Shown here: positions 23,398-34,197 of the stretch, in pieces
Layout of the letters: every line of letters starts with the position of its first letter
How positions within the stretch are numbered: the stretch's first letter is position 1
From: Tullyiplasma multilocale ATCC 49900
GTDB lineage: Bacteria; Bacillota_I; Bacilli_A; Mycoplasmatales; Mycoplasmataceae
Length of the DNA stretch: 64,000 nucleotides
Assembly (NCBI RefSeq): GCF_000483165.1
Contig: NZ_KI519557.1
Coordinates: 203,135 to 267,134, forward strand
Direction: 5' to 3'
Made by a program: the position numbers and the translations under genes
Notes under the pieces: model-generated
Database searches by the model: none
Seen by the model: only the letters and a program-made list of their open reading frames with translations
Told to the model about the DNA's origin: nothing

Positions 23398-26307
23398 ATG
23401 GAAAATTTTGAATCGAAAAAAACTAAAGATATCGAAGCTGAGTTAGAAACAAATCTTAAAAATGGATTAACTCAAAATGAAGCTGATATCAGATTAGAAA
23501 AAAATGGGAAAAACGAATTACCAGCCGGTAAAGTTAGACCTTGATATGTAACATTTATGTTGGCCTTAATTGAACCTTTACAACTTATCTTAATTGCCGC
23601 TGCAATTATATCAGTAGTAGCTCCAATTATTGCTCATGGAGCAGGGAACTTAACAGCACACGATTTCATTGACTTTGCTGTTATTATTGCAATTGTATTC
23701 ATTGATGCAATTCTAGGTACTGTACAGGCTGTTAAAGCTCGTAAATCAGTTGATGCTTTGAAATCATTGTCTAAACCACGAGCAATCGTAATTAGAGATG
23801 GGAATCAAAAAGAAATTGATGCTGCTGACTTGGTTGTTGGAGATATCGTAGTTCTTGAAGCTGGGAAATATGTCCCGGCCGAATTAAGAATTATTGATTC
23901 TTCTGACTTTATGATTGATGAATCTATCTTAACTGGTGAATCATTACCAGTTGAAAAGACTCATAAAGATGTTAAAGAAACTACAATCTTAGCAGAGAAA
24001 ATTAATATCGCATTTATGTCAACATTCACAACTGCAGGACGTGGAATTGGTGTTGTTATCAAAACTGGATTAGATACAGAAATTGGTAAAATTGCTAAAA
24101 CAGTTAATGAAAATGCTGATGTTGAAACTCCATTGGAAAGAAAATTAACAAAATTTAGTTACTGAATATCAATGGCTGCAGCTTTAGTTGGAGTTATTAT
24201 TTTCACAGCCATGTTATTAACTGGTGAAAGAAATGAATGATCAAACTACTTAATGGTAGCTATTACATTAGCAATTGGGATTATTCCTGAATCATTACCA
24301 GCTGTTGTTTCAATTACATTATCATTTTCAACAAAGCGTATGGCTCAAGAAAATGTTATTGTTAAGAAATTAGCATAAGTTGAAACATTAGGATCTGTAA
24401 ATGTTATTTGTACAGATAAAACTGGTACTTTAACTCAAAACAAAATGACAGTTAAAAAAGTTATTATTAATAATAAGATTATCGAAGCTAAAAAATATGA
24501 AGGTTTCGATATGGATGAGCATAAAGAAATCTTCTTACGTGCATTAGTATTACCAAATGATTCAGTTACCGAGGGAACTGAAAGAATTGGTGATCCAACA
24601 GAATTAGCATTAGTTGATTATGCTGATTTAATGGGAATTGATGAGCAAAAAACAAGAGCTCAATTCTTAAGAACTGACGAAATTCCTTTTGACAGTGAAA
24701 GAAAGTTAATGACTACATTAAATAGCATTGATGGAAAAGTTACTTCATTCACAAAAGGAGCAATTGATCAATTATTAAAAGTTTGTGACCGAATTTATCT
24801 AGATGGTGAAGTAGTTGAATTAACTGAAGATCACATCAAAGAAATCTCAAAACAAGCTCTTAACTTAAGTGATGATGCTTTAAGAGTATTGGCATTTGCT
24901 TATAATGACAAACCAGCAAAAGATAAAGCTAACTACGAAAGTGGATTAATCTTTATTGGTGCTGTTGCTATGATTGACCCTGTTAGAAATGAAGCTGTTC
25001 AAGCGATTGAACAAGCTCATGCTGCTGGAATTAGAGTAGTTATGATTACTGGAGATCATGCAATTACTGCTTTAGCAATTGCTAGAGATTTAGATTTAGC
25101 TTATACACCATACGAAGTAATGTCTTCTGAAGTATTAGAATCTATGTCTGATGAAGAATTAGTAAGAGTAATTGATAACATTAAAGTATTTGCGAGAGTT
25201 AACCCTGAACATAAAGTTAGAATTGTAGCAGCCTTACAAAGTAAAGGAAACATTGTTTCAATGACTGGAGATGGAGTAAATGACGCGCCAAGTTTAAGTC
25301 AAGCTGAAATTGGGGTTGCTATGGGAATCACTGGAACAGATGTGGCTAAACAAGCTTCTGATGTTATTCTTACAGATGATAACTTTGCAACAATTATGAC
25401 TGGAGTTAATGAAGGTCGAAATGTATATCAAAAAATTAGACGTGCTATTGTTCTATTGATGGGATTCAACTTAGCTAACGTTATTGGAATCTTTGTGATT
25501 TCACTATTATTCCACTTATCACCATTAGAAGCCACAAACATTTTATTCATTAACTTAATTGTTGAATCATGTTTAGCTATTGCTATTGGAATGGGGCCAT
25601 TAGACAGTTCTCTAATGAAACTTAAACCAATGACTGGTAAAAATGGATTATTAAAAGGATTGATGTTACCAATCTTGAAAATTGGAGTATTTTCAGGATT
25701 AGCTTCAATCTCAGCATTCTTTATCGGAATGGAAGCTGTAGATATGGTAGCTTGAAACCAAGTTGCAGGAACTGACTTTAGTTCTTGATTTGATTTAGCA
25801 AGAGATAATGCTTTAAAATTAGTTGATAAAACTGCCTTTATCTCATTTGGTAGAACAGCTATGTTTATTACAACCGTTACTTCACCATTGTTATTTGCTC
25901 ACTTGATTAAACTTTCAAACTGAAAAGCATCTAAACATGTAAATATGTTAGTTTCATTACCTTTAGTATATGCTTCATTAATTGCTTTCGGATTAAGTTT
26001 AATGGTAGTATTTATTCCTGGTTTAAATGATCAAATCTTTGGATTAGTTCATTATGGAACAAGAACTATAAACGGAATTGAAATTGCTGGTTGAACAAAC
26101 GATAACTTATGAGTAATCTTTGCTTCATTAGCTTTAGGATTGGTTCCAGCTACTGGAATTTTATTAACTGATGCAATTACATTCTACTCATACCACTTGT
26201 CACCTAAAACATGACAAACAAATCGTCAATTAATTAACACAATGATTGAAAACGATAGAAAAGAAGAAATTGCTGCAGCAAAAAAACGCAAAGCAGAAGA
26301 TAAATAA
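23398..26307 (+). pseudogene. P-type cation ATPase broken by an in-frame TAA
   Basis: Reads as a full-length P2-type cation (probably Ca2+) pump of 970 codons, except that codon 24376-24378 is TAA, which stays a stop in the UGA=Trp code. The N-terminal part (326 codons) holds membrane helices 1-4, the actuator motif ILTGES and the ion-site helix IIPESLPAVV. Directly after the stop the frame resumes with VETLGSVNVICTDKTGTLTQ (phosphorylated Asp), then TGDGVNDAPS and four to six more helices. The expected residue is Ala or Ser; TCA to TAA is one base change. The next ATG (24445) lies after DKTGT, so re-initiation could not give an active pump. Everything else is undecayed, so the event is recent, or the base is an error. 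Confidence 0.85.
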
Positions 26308-26336
26308 TAAAAACCTTCGTAAGAAGGTTTTTTTAT
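26308..26336 (+). terminator. Intrinsic terminator after the ATPase gene
   Basis: AAACCTTC / GAAGGTTT with GTAA loop (26311-26330) and a T run. Confidence 0.9.
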
Positions 26337-26522
26337 ACTCTTTGAAGTTTTGACTTAATTATGTTTGCAAAATTTAGAATTGAATTAACTAAGTATCAAT
26401 TAAATTAGGTGATAAAAGATAATTTAAAGAGGCTGAAAAAATTTATTTCTAAAAATATATTTTGAGAAGGATAATTGACTGGAACTATAAAATAGATGTT
26501 GATATTTATAATTCTGAAATAA

Positions 26523-26552
26523 AATAAGTGTAAAAACTTTTTTACACTTATT
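26523..26552 (-). terminator. Long hairpin terminator of the DUF4238-type gene
   Basis: Perfect 14-base stem (26523-26536 against 26539-26552) with a two-base minimal loop, about 10 bases after the stop of the - strand gene. On the - strand it is followed by a T-rich stretch. Confidence 0.8.
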
Positions 26553-26562
26553 CAAAGTTTTC

Positions 26563-27624
26563 TTATTTCAAGACATCCTCAGACCTATAAGAAGGTGCTA
26601 CATCAGTATAGTCTTGTTCGTTTATAAATATTAAATAGTTTTTGACTTGGACTTTTGTAATACCGTTAATAACTTTAATCTGCCTTTCACTAAATATATT
26701 TTTATTGTATATAAATTCATCATCAAGGTGGGGACCATTTTTGTGGTCTTTATATTTAACCCTATAGTTTCTTTTCCAGATGTCCTCAAGCTCGAAATTA
26801 GAATTAAATATTTTCTTATCTGCATGAAATATTTTTTCGGTATATGTATTTTCTTCCAAAAATTTGTTTGTTAACGAAAGGCAAATGGTTGGAGTTAATG
26901 GATAAAAATGTACCAAAGGAGTGTGTGTTATTGTGCCTGCGGCATAAATCGGTCCATGGTCGGTCAGAATATATTTTTTGTTTGTTTCATTTGTGTCTAT
27001 TTCTGAAAAATTAAGAAAAGTATACTTTAAAAAATTTTCCAGAACTCTTATTGCTTGTCTAATAAACAATTCACTTTTGTAATATTCATCATTTGGTAAT
27101 ATCGAATCAAGATTGCCATTATATTGCTTATTTTCGATAGATTCAAATAATAAATAATAAAAATTCAAATTTTTTAATTGAGCATCTTTGATGTCTTGTG
27201 GACTATATTTTTCCATTAAATTATTAAATAAAAAATCACCGTCTAAATCGTTTGAACTGATAATTTGAGATTCCGATCTAGCCATTTGGACAATCATGAA
27301 TAATTTAATAATTAACAGATCGCTCCTTGTTATTCTAATAGTATTGTACTTTTTTCAATTTCCTATAATATTTTCACTGATAGTATAATATTTCTGTTCA
27401 ATTTTCCCTAATTTTATTTCTATCTCATTAAAGTCAAAACCCGCTGTATTAGATTCGTAAAAATAATTTCTGAAGAATGGATCGTCTTGTGATCTTATTT
27501 CAACAATTTCTGAATTTTTTTCATTGTATTTTAAAATATTAAAAAAAGATTTATCTTGGATTTTTGTTGATCATCTTTTGATTATAAAATTTGGTAAGAA
27601 ATGTTGTCTTTTAATTTTGGTCAT
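26563..27624 (-). CDS. DUF4238-like protein
   Basis: 353 residues, starting at 27624 behind GGCGGAG. The N-terminus MTKIKRQHFLPNFIIKRWS matches the HxLPxFxxKxW-type opening of DUF4238 proteins, and the middle and C-terminal blocks (MIVQMARS, ILTDHGPIYA, PLTPTICLSL) fit the family pattern of a helical segment followed by a beta domain. Trp are TGA, plus TGG in the IWKRN stretch. DUF4238 proteins have no agreed function and are often patchily distributed accessory genes. The gene stands alone between gene-poor spacers, opposite to both neighbours, which fits acquisition by transfer; that is inference. Confidence 0.72.
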
Positions 27625-28009
27625 ATTATCTCCGCCTTTTTCATTCTAGGCCCTATAGGGGACTTATATTCTGTTACTTTTTAACATTTAAATTTGAAAT
27701 TTTGTTACCAAACAACATTATATAGCATAATTAATTCAATCAAAAGGTTATTTAAAATAAATTTTTAGATATACTTATTTATTCGGTTTAAGGGGCAAGG
27801 GGTGAAAGCAGGGTGTAATTTCATTGTATATTTTTTTATCAATGAGCGTTGTGCCATCAAGTGACTAAACTTGTCTTTGCTGAAAATACATAAAAAAGTT
27901 TTACAAGTTGGATCATTCGTCTATAAAATTAATGTTTTTTTATTACCCTTAAGTGTTTTTTAAGTAGGTATAATATTGTAAAATTATATTATTGAATGTG
28001 AGGTACATT
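27625..28009. other. 385-base spacer with divergent promoters
   Basis: No coding frame of note. It holds a perfect 10-base palindrome CCCTATAGGG (27651-27660) just upstream of the DUF4238-type gene and a purine-rich G stretch (27790-27815, unusually GC-rich here). A short inverted repeat CTTAA/TTAAG (about 27948-27965) precedes the valS -10 TATAAT at 27969-27974. I saw no T-box consensus for valS and no tRNA or SRP RNA. Confidence 0.6.
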
Positions 28010-30655
28010 ATGGATAAAAATAAAGAATTAGCAACTAAATATAATCCAACTGAAGTAGAAGAGGGGAAATATGATAATTGAAACCAACAAGGTTTATTTA
28101 AAGCTGATCCAAAATCAGCAAAACCTAAGTTTTCAATTATTCTTCCACCACCAAATGTAACTGGAAAATTGCACATCGGTCATGCTTGAGACGGAAGCTT
28201 ACAAGATGCTATTATTCGTTTTAAAAAATTAACTGGTCATGATGTACTTTATGTACCTGGTATGGATCACTCTGGAATCTCAACACAAGTTAAAGTTGAG
28301 GCTAAATTAAAAGAACAAGGAATTAGTCGTTACGACTTAGGGCGTGAAAAATTCTTAGAAGAGTGTTGAAAATGAAAAGAAGAGTATGCCCAAACAATTA
28401 GACAACAATGAGCTAAAATGGGACTTGCTCTAGATTACTCAGTTGAAAAATTTACTCTTGATGAAGACGTTAATCAATTAGTAAAAGAAATCTTTGTTAA
28501 ATTTTACAATGATGGAATTATTTATAAAGGAAAAAGAATCGTTAACTGAGATCCAGAACAAAAAACTGCAATCTCTAACGTTGAAGTAATTTATAAAGAA
28601 GTAGAAGGTTCAATGTTCTACTTTAAATACCAAATCGAAGGAACAAATGACTTTTTAGAAGTTGCTACAACAAGACCTGAAACTATGTTTGCAGATCAAT
28701 GTATTGTAGTTAATCCAACTGATGAAAGATATGTTCACTTAATTGGTAAAAATGTTATTAATCCAGTTAATGGAGATGTATTACCAATTATTGCAGACGA
28801 TTACGTTGAAGTTGATTTTGGAACAGGGGTTATGAAATGTACTCCAGCTCACGATCTTAACGATTTTGAAATTGGAGTTCGTCATGGTTTAGAAAAACCA
28901 GTATGTATGAATGAAGATGGAACTATTAATGAAATGGGTGGAACTGATTACCAAGGTCTTGATAGATTTGAAGCACGTAAAAAAATCATCGAATTAACAA
29001 CGATTGCTCAAACATTCATCAAAGCCGAAACAATAACTCACCAAGTAGGATTTAGCGAAAGAACTAATGCTGTTGTTGAACCTTACTTATCTGATCAATG
29101 ATTTGTTAAAATGGATTCATTTGCTCAAATGATTTTAGATTTACAAAACAGTGATGAAAAAATTAATTTCTTCCCAGAACGTTTTAATGATGTATTAAAC
29201 AAGTGAATGGAAAATGCTCATGATTGAACGATTTCTCGTCAATTATGATGAGGACACCAAATTCCTGCATGATATAACAAAACAACAGGGGAAATGTATG
29301 TTGGAAATGAAGCTCCAACTGATATCGAAAACTGAAAACAAGATGAAGATGTTTTAGATACATGATTCTCATCTGGATTATGACCATTTGCTACATTAAT
29401 GCGTGGGGAAGGATTTGATAGCGAATACTTCAAACAATACTTCCCAGTTGGAGTATTAGTAACTGGATATGACATCATCTTCTTCTGAGTTGCTAGAATG
29501 ATTTTCCAAACAATGGAATACACTGATTCAAAACCTTTTAACGATGTTCTGATTCACGGTTTAGTTAGAGATGAACAAGGACGTAAGATGTCTAAATCGT
29601 TGGGTAATGGAGTTGATCCAATTGATGTTATTGAAGAACATGGAGTTGATGCTTTAAGATTCTTCTTATTAACAAACTCAACACCTGGTCTAGATATTAA
29701 ATATTCAAATGAAAAAGTAAGAAGCGCTTGAAACTTCATTAATAAATTATGAAATGCTTCAAGATACGTTTTAATGAATATTGAAGAAGATTTCAAAATG
29801 GACGATACATTTATTGAAGATATTAAAAACAATGTTGAACCAAGTTCAACAATTGATAAGTGAATCTTAAATGAATTAAGTAAAGTTCAAGTTGAAGTTA
29901 AAACATTGGTTGATAAATATGAATTTGCCTTAGCTGGTAAATTGGTTTATGATTTTGTTTGATCAAAATATTGTTCTTGATATATCGAATTTGCTAAAGT
30001 TAACTTAAATGGTGATAACTCAGCAGCTAAAAGAACAACAAAACAAACTTTATTCTATGTTCTAAAAAATATTTTAATTATGTTGCATCCATATACACCG
30101 TTTGTAACAGAAGAAATTTATTCAAAACTAGGATTAAAAGATTCAATCATGAATGAAGAATGAAATGAACAAGAGTTTGATTTCACAACAGACTACATCA
30201 ATGAAGTAATTAACATCATTACAGTAGTTCGTGAATTTAGAAATAAAAACAATATCAAAAATTCAATCGCATTAGAGTTTAGCTTATCAAACTTAAATGA
30301 AACTCATAAAAATATATTTGATAGTTATACATCAAATATTAATGAATTCTTGAATGGTTTTGTTAACTCAACAATCATTGAAACATTATCTTCAACAGAT
30401 ACAACTTCTTTATCAATTGAAGAATACTTCTTAGAAGTTGCAAATGATTCATTTATCAATAAAGAAGAGTTAATTAAAGAATTGACAGAAAAAAGAGACT
30501 CATTACAAAACGAAATCTCAAGATCTGAAAAAATGTTAAATAATGAAAACTTTATCTCAAGAGCAAATCCTGAAAAGATTGCTGAAGAGAAAGCTAAGTA
30601 TGAAGCTTATAAAGAACAATTAACTGCAATTGTTGACAAATTAAATAGTCTATAA
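28010..30655 (+). CDS. valS: Valyl-tRNA synthetase
   Basis: Class I synthetase of 881 residues. ATP-binding signatures are [15 protein letters not shown] (HIGH) and [11 protein letters not shown] (KMSKS). The editing domain ([28 protein letters not shown]) and the C-terminal coiled coil typical of ValRS ([20 protein letters not shown] onward) are present. The active-site segment reads [10 protein letters not shown], where most ValRS have GMDHAGIATQ. Numerous Trp are TGA. ATG 28010 follows GAGG. Confidence 0.97.
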
Positions 30656-30683
30656 AAAAAGAGCTTTCAAAGCTCTTTTTTTA
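30654..30683. terminator. Bidirectional terminator valS / S66 peptidase
   Basis: AAAAAAGAGCTT / AAGCTCTTTTTT stem, A run on one side and T run on the other, between convergent genes. Confidence 0.88.
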
Positions 30684-31709
30684 TAATTTAATTTTATGGT
30701 TCAATTTTAAAATTGTTTTAGGATAAGAATGACCGATGTTAATATTTAAAATAACAGGAAGATTATATTTATTTGCATACTTAGATAAGATAGATTTATA
30801 TTCTTCGTAAAAAACTTCATCTTGAGGTTTAGCAAAAATTAGAGCTTGAATAACTTTTAAAGTTCCAGTATCGTCAATTGCTTTAATCATATTTTCAAAT
30901 GTTTCTGGATTTGGTTTTTCTTCACTAGTTTCTAAGAATAATATTTTATTGTTTCAATACTCTAAATCAGGGTATAAGTTATATTTATCAAAAATTTCTT
31001 CTTGAATGTTTCCTTGAGTTGGTTTCAGCATTTCATAAATACTTTCTAAACATCCTCCAAAGACAATTCCTTCAATGTCATTTCTTCAGTTGATGTATTC
31101 ATGTCCGCGAGCTTCTCCGTGTTTGATTCTTGAAATACCAACTTGATCACTACCAAATTGTTTTCTTTCTTCATATCAAACTGGACTTGAGTTAATGTTA
31201 TTTACGAATTCTTCATCAAACAATCTTTTGAATGCTTTCTCTGAATACTCTAGCATATTTGTGTCTAATTCAGCTATATCAGTTACAAATGATTGACCAT
31301 AAAAAGTAGGTAATCCTAATTTGTTAAACATGAAGTGATTTGTTGTTGAATCAGAATATCCTAAAAAGATTTTCGGGTTATTTTCAACAGCCTCAATAAA
31401 TTCTTGATCATCTAATAAATGGGCAAGGGTTAAGAAAGTATCGTTTCCTCCAATGGCACAAATAACGGCTTTGATATCATCATCTAAGAATGCAGCCTTC
31501 AAATCATATGCTCTTTTATCTGGATTATTTTTAACATATTCGATTCCTTTTAAAGAATTCTCCATAAAAACTGGAACCAATCCTAATGCTTCAAGTCTAG
31601 CAGTACCGATTTCTAAAGTATGATTACAAAAGTCTTCTCCAAGCATTCCACTTGAAAGACTAACTATTGCTACTTTATCGCCTTTTTGCAAATGTTTTAT
31701 CTTTAACAT
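30681..31709 (-). CDS. S66-family peptidase (LD-carboxypeptidase / MccF-like)
   Basis: Serine peptidase of 342 residues. All three family catalytic positions are visible: nucleophile Ser119 in LGYSDST, Glu in ILFLETSEE, and His in NINIGHSYPK near the C-terminus; ICAIGGNDTF is the other signature. Start 31709 (MLKIKHLQKGDKVAIVSLSS) is preferred to 31733 because GGGGG lies 5-10 bases upstream. Classical members cut LD-peptides of peptidoglycan, absent in a wall-less cell. The MccF branch cleaves aminoacyl-nucleotide antibiotics or scavenges peptides, so that type of role is more likely here (inference). Confidence 0.88.
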
Positions 31710-31826
31710 AATTACCCCCTTGTTGTTAATCAATTTTAAACCTTATGATTAATAAATACAAGAATATTATTTTAATCATTAGAAAGTATTTATTTGACCA
31801 AATTCAAATAAATACCCTCACTTTGC

Positions 31827-31832
31827 TATAAT
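31827..31832 (+). promoter_or_regulatory. -10 element of small membrane protein gene
   Basis: TATAAT 27 bases before the start codon at 31860. The only TTGAC-like hexamer (31794) is too far upstream for a normal spacer. Confidence 0.45.
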
Positions 31833-31859
31833 ATGTATATATAAATATAGGAGAAGATC

Positions 31860-32183
31860 ATGAACAATCAACCATACGAACAAAATAGAAATGAATTTAA
31901 CCCATACTTAATAGCTTTCATTATGAACTTAGTATGTACTATCATCTTAGGGGTTATGATAATCCCATTAGCTTGAGGTATCCCGATGACAATCGCTACT
32001 AAAAAAGCTATGGATGAATATGGAACACCTAATGAAATTAGACATGATGCCTTAGGTATTTTATCTATCTTATTCTTAAGTTTTATTGCAGGAATTTGCA
32101 TTCTTATAGCTCAACCTTCAATTAATTCACAAATATCTAGACAAAATTCTACAAGACATTACCAAAATGAAAATCAAGACTAA
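31860..32183 (+). CDS. Small membrane protein
   Basis: Not recognised. 107 residues with two hydrophobic helices (YLIAFIMNLVCTIILGVMII at about 16-37 and ILSILFLSFIAGICILIA at about 67-85), separated by a short polar loop, and a polar Asn/Gln-rich tail. AGGAG lies 6 bases before ATG 31860. A short terminator-like hairpin follows (AAACC / GGTTT and T run, 32186-32204). Confidence 0.72.
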
Positions 32184-32185
32184 TT

Positions 32186-32210
32186 AAACCTGAAAGGGTT
32201 TTTTTATTTT
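32186..32210 (+). terminator. Weak intrinsic terminator
   Basis: Short AAACC(T) / (A)GGGTTT hairpin followed by seven T, after the small membrane protein gene. Confidence 0.55.
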
Positions 32211-32284
32211 TTATCTATCTAAAAGTTTTTTTGAAATTATAGAAAATTGGAATTCTTATATACAATGTAGTTGAAGAGGTTGAT

Positions 32285-32851
32285 ATGGAAAAGATTTTAT
32301 CTACTGCAGTTAAAGAAGTTTTTAAAGGCTTTTTAAAACAATTAAAAAGTTTTTGTATTTTGGCAATATTTCTATTTACTTTGACTATGATTGCTACAAT
32401 CACTTTAATTGTTCTGGCGACACAACCTAGCTCAAAAATTTCTGGAGAGTTAGCGGGCGGTTTTGGCATATTGTTATTTTTCACCGGAATTAAAATGATA
32501 TGGATCTTGTGTGTTTACAGTAAAGCAAAAAGATCTATATGCAGCGAGTATCCAGATGTTGTGATTGTTGGGATAAAGATATTAGCAACCTTATTTTTAA
32601 GTAAAAGACTGTATAATGAAATTTTTAATACATCAAAACCCAAAAGTATAGTGTCACGAATTTTCAAATTACAATTTTACCAATCATTTGATGCATTAGA
32701 TTTGATAGTTTGACCTGTTATCATTTTTCTATTTTGAATTGCAACTCTTTTGAATGTGGTGATAATAATCTTAATCAGAGCGATTTGTTTTAATACTATA
32801 AAAGAAAATGATGCAATTATTAATAAGTGTTTAAAAGAATGGGAAATTTAA
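32285..32851 (+). CDS. Hypothetical membrane protein
   Basis: Not recognised. 188 residues read through two TGA codons. Hydrophobic helices at about residues 22-46, 58-78 and 138-170; the rest is polar with several Cys. A GAGG-like site precedes ATG 32285. Both Trp codes occur (TGA at 32711 and 32735, TGG at 32476, 32500 and 32840), somewhat more TGG than in neighbouring genes. No operon partner; the next gene starts 51 bases downstream. Confidence 0.65.
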
Positions 32852-32902
32852 ACCAAACAAATAAATAATATAAGTTAAAATATAATAAGTTAAGAGGTAA
32901 AG

Positions 32903-33538
32903 ATGAAAATACAAGAATATTATGCAAATCCATTAGTTAAGTTAAATGAAGAAACGCACGAATACTACAATACTCAAACAAACGAAATAATTCAATTAAA
33001 GAGTGTTACTAAGTTAGTTGATAACTTATACCCATTTAATCCAGTAAACATCCCAGAAGAGGCTTTAAAAGCCGGGATTGAGAAGGGGATTTGTGTTCAT
33101 GATCGTTTAAGTAAATGAATTATTAATAAAGACTTGGGTAAATGTAATCATACATACAATGGTTGACCGATCAGAACTCATACAAGTGAGTTCCAATGAA
33201 TAAAAGATGGTTTAGAAAAAATCCAAGCCAAAGAAATTTATAGTGAAGTATCATTATCAAATGGTGAATTTAATGGAACATTTGATCTACTATATAAAGA
33301 TTTTAATGATAAATGACATTTAGTTGATTTCAAAACTACTTCTAGATTAAATAAAGACAAAGAATCTTTACAACTAAAATTCTATGAAAAATTATTAACT
33401 GATATCTTTGAAGATGTTGATAAAATCGATGTCTTTGAAATTTATAATTCTAAAAATGTCGAACATTATTCATTTGATGAAAAGTTACAAAATGTAGCTG
33501 AAGAGAAAATGAATTTAATTTTAGATAAATACCTATAA
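32903..33538 (+). CDS. RecB-type PD-(D/E)XK nuclease
   Basis: 211 residues with the full motif set of the RecB/Cas4-like nuclease superfamily: His66 (GICVHDRLSKWI), Glu115 (IYSEVSLSNG), Asp128 (GTFDLLYKD), Asp142-Phe-Lys144 (HLVDFKTTSR) and the RecB-type QxxxY (Gln157 to Tyr161). A single-domain Mg2+-dependent DNase is expected. Several Trp are TGA. ATG 32903 follows AAGAGG. No helicase or CRISPR genes are adjacent, so its partner is unknown; it may be a phage-derived exonuclease or a repair enzyme. Confidence 0.82.
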
Positions 33539-33570
33539 AAAATATCGCCTATAAAGGGCGATATTTTTAT
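33537..33570. terminator. Bidirectional terminator
   Basis: AAATATCGCC / GGGCGATATTT stem (one mispair) with TATAAA loop and flanking A and T runs, between the convergent nuclease and NTF2-like genes. Confidence 0.88.
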
Positions 33571-34022
33571 TTAATGTTTGAATTTATTTTTTCTAAAGCT
33601 CCAACTCCGACTTTTTTGTTGAATCATTTAGTTCATCCGAATAGGAAACCAACCAAACCCAGTGATTGCTTTGATCATTTGTAAAAATTGAATTCGTCTT
33701 TGTGTTTAACAATTTTATCGTTTTCAATTTCAAATGAAGCTAAAACTGAATTTATAACTTTTCGTCTTTTTGGACCAAATTTATATGTGACGATTCAATT
33801 TACTTTGAAGTCATCATTGTCTTCGATGATAGTGAATTCCACTGACATATCCTCATTATTTTCTAATAACATTTTTCACATTGCCGTTACTTGTTCGTGA
33901 TTTAACCCTTTGAAAATTGAATCTGTAAATGTAGTATTATCTGCATAAAATGAATTCATAGTTTTTCAGTCACCTTTTGAGAAGGCTTCATAAAAACTTT
34001 CCATTAATTCTTTTTTATTCAT
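33567..34022 (-). CDS. NTF2-like (SnoaL-type) protein
   Basis: 151 residues. The N-terminal part (LMESFYEAFSKGDWKTMNSF, then YADNTTFTDSIFKGL) matches the SnoaL/NTF2-like cone fold, and the strand pattern that follows (VEFTIIEDNDDFKVNWIVTY) fits. About 40 extra C-terminal residues (KWSKQSLGLVGFLFGWTKWF) are hydrophobic and could contact the membrane. Trp are TGA. Start 34022 is preceded by AAGGGG. Function not predictable; the fold serves both enzymes and binding proteins. Confidence 0.75.
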
Positions 34023-34035
34023 AATATTCCCCTTA

Positions 34036-34197
34036 ATGTTTGCACATATGTTAATTATAGTCTTTTTATTGGGCACTTTTCGAAATTTATTCCTAATACT
34101 ATATGTGAAGAAAAGTATTATAGCAATTATCATAATGATGATCTTGATTGGTTTGTTTATCGGAACATTGATACGAGATGGTTTAATAAATGTTTAG
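34036..34197 (+). CDS. Possible small membrane peptide upstream of comEC
   Basis: 53-codon frame (MFAHMLIIVFLLG onward) with two hydrophobic stretches around a short basic loop and no clear ribosome binding site; ATG 34048 is an alternative start. Its TAG overlaps the comEC start (8-base overlap), suggesting translational coupling. It could be a real small protein or an artefact of the comEC leader. Confidence 0.35.
   Translation: MFAHMLIIVFLLGTFRNLFLILYVKKSIIAIIIMMILIGLFIGTLIRDGLINV

Noticed and set aside
24445-26307. The ATPase C-terminal half as an independent gene
   Set aside because: Its first ATG lies after the DKTGT motif and has no ribosome binding site; it is the remainder of the broken gene.
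27780-27830. G-rich stretch with AGGGTG before valS, resembling a T-box
   Set aside because: The conserved T-box sequence (AGGGTGGnACCGCG) and its antiterminator partner are absent, and no terminator precedes valS.
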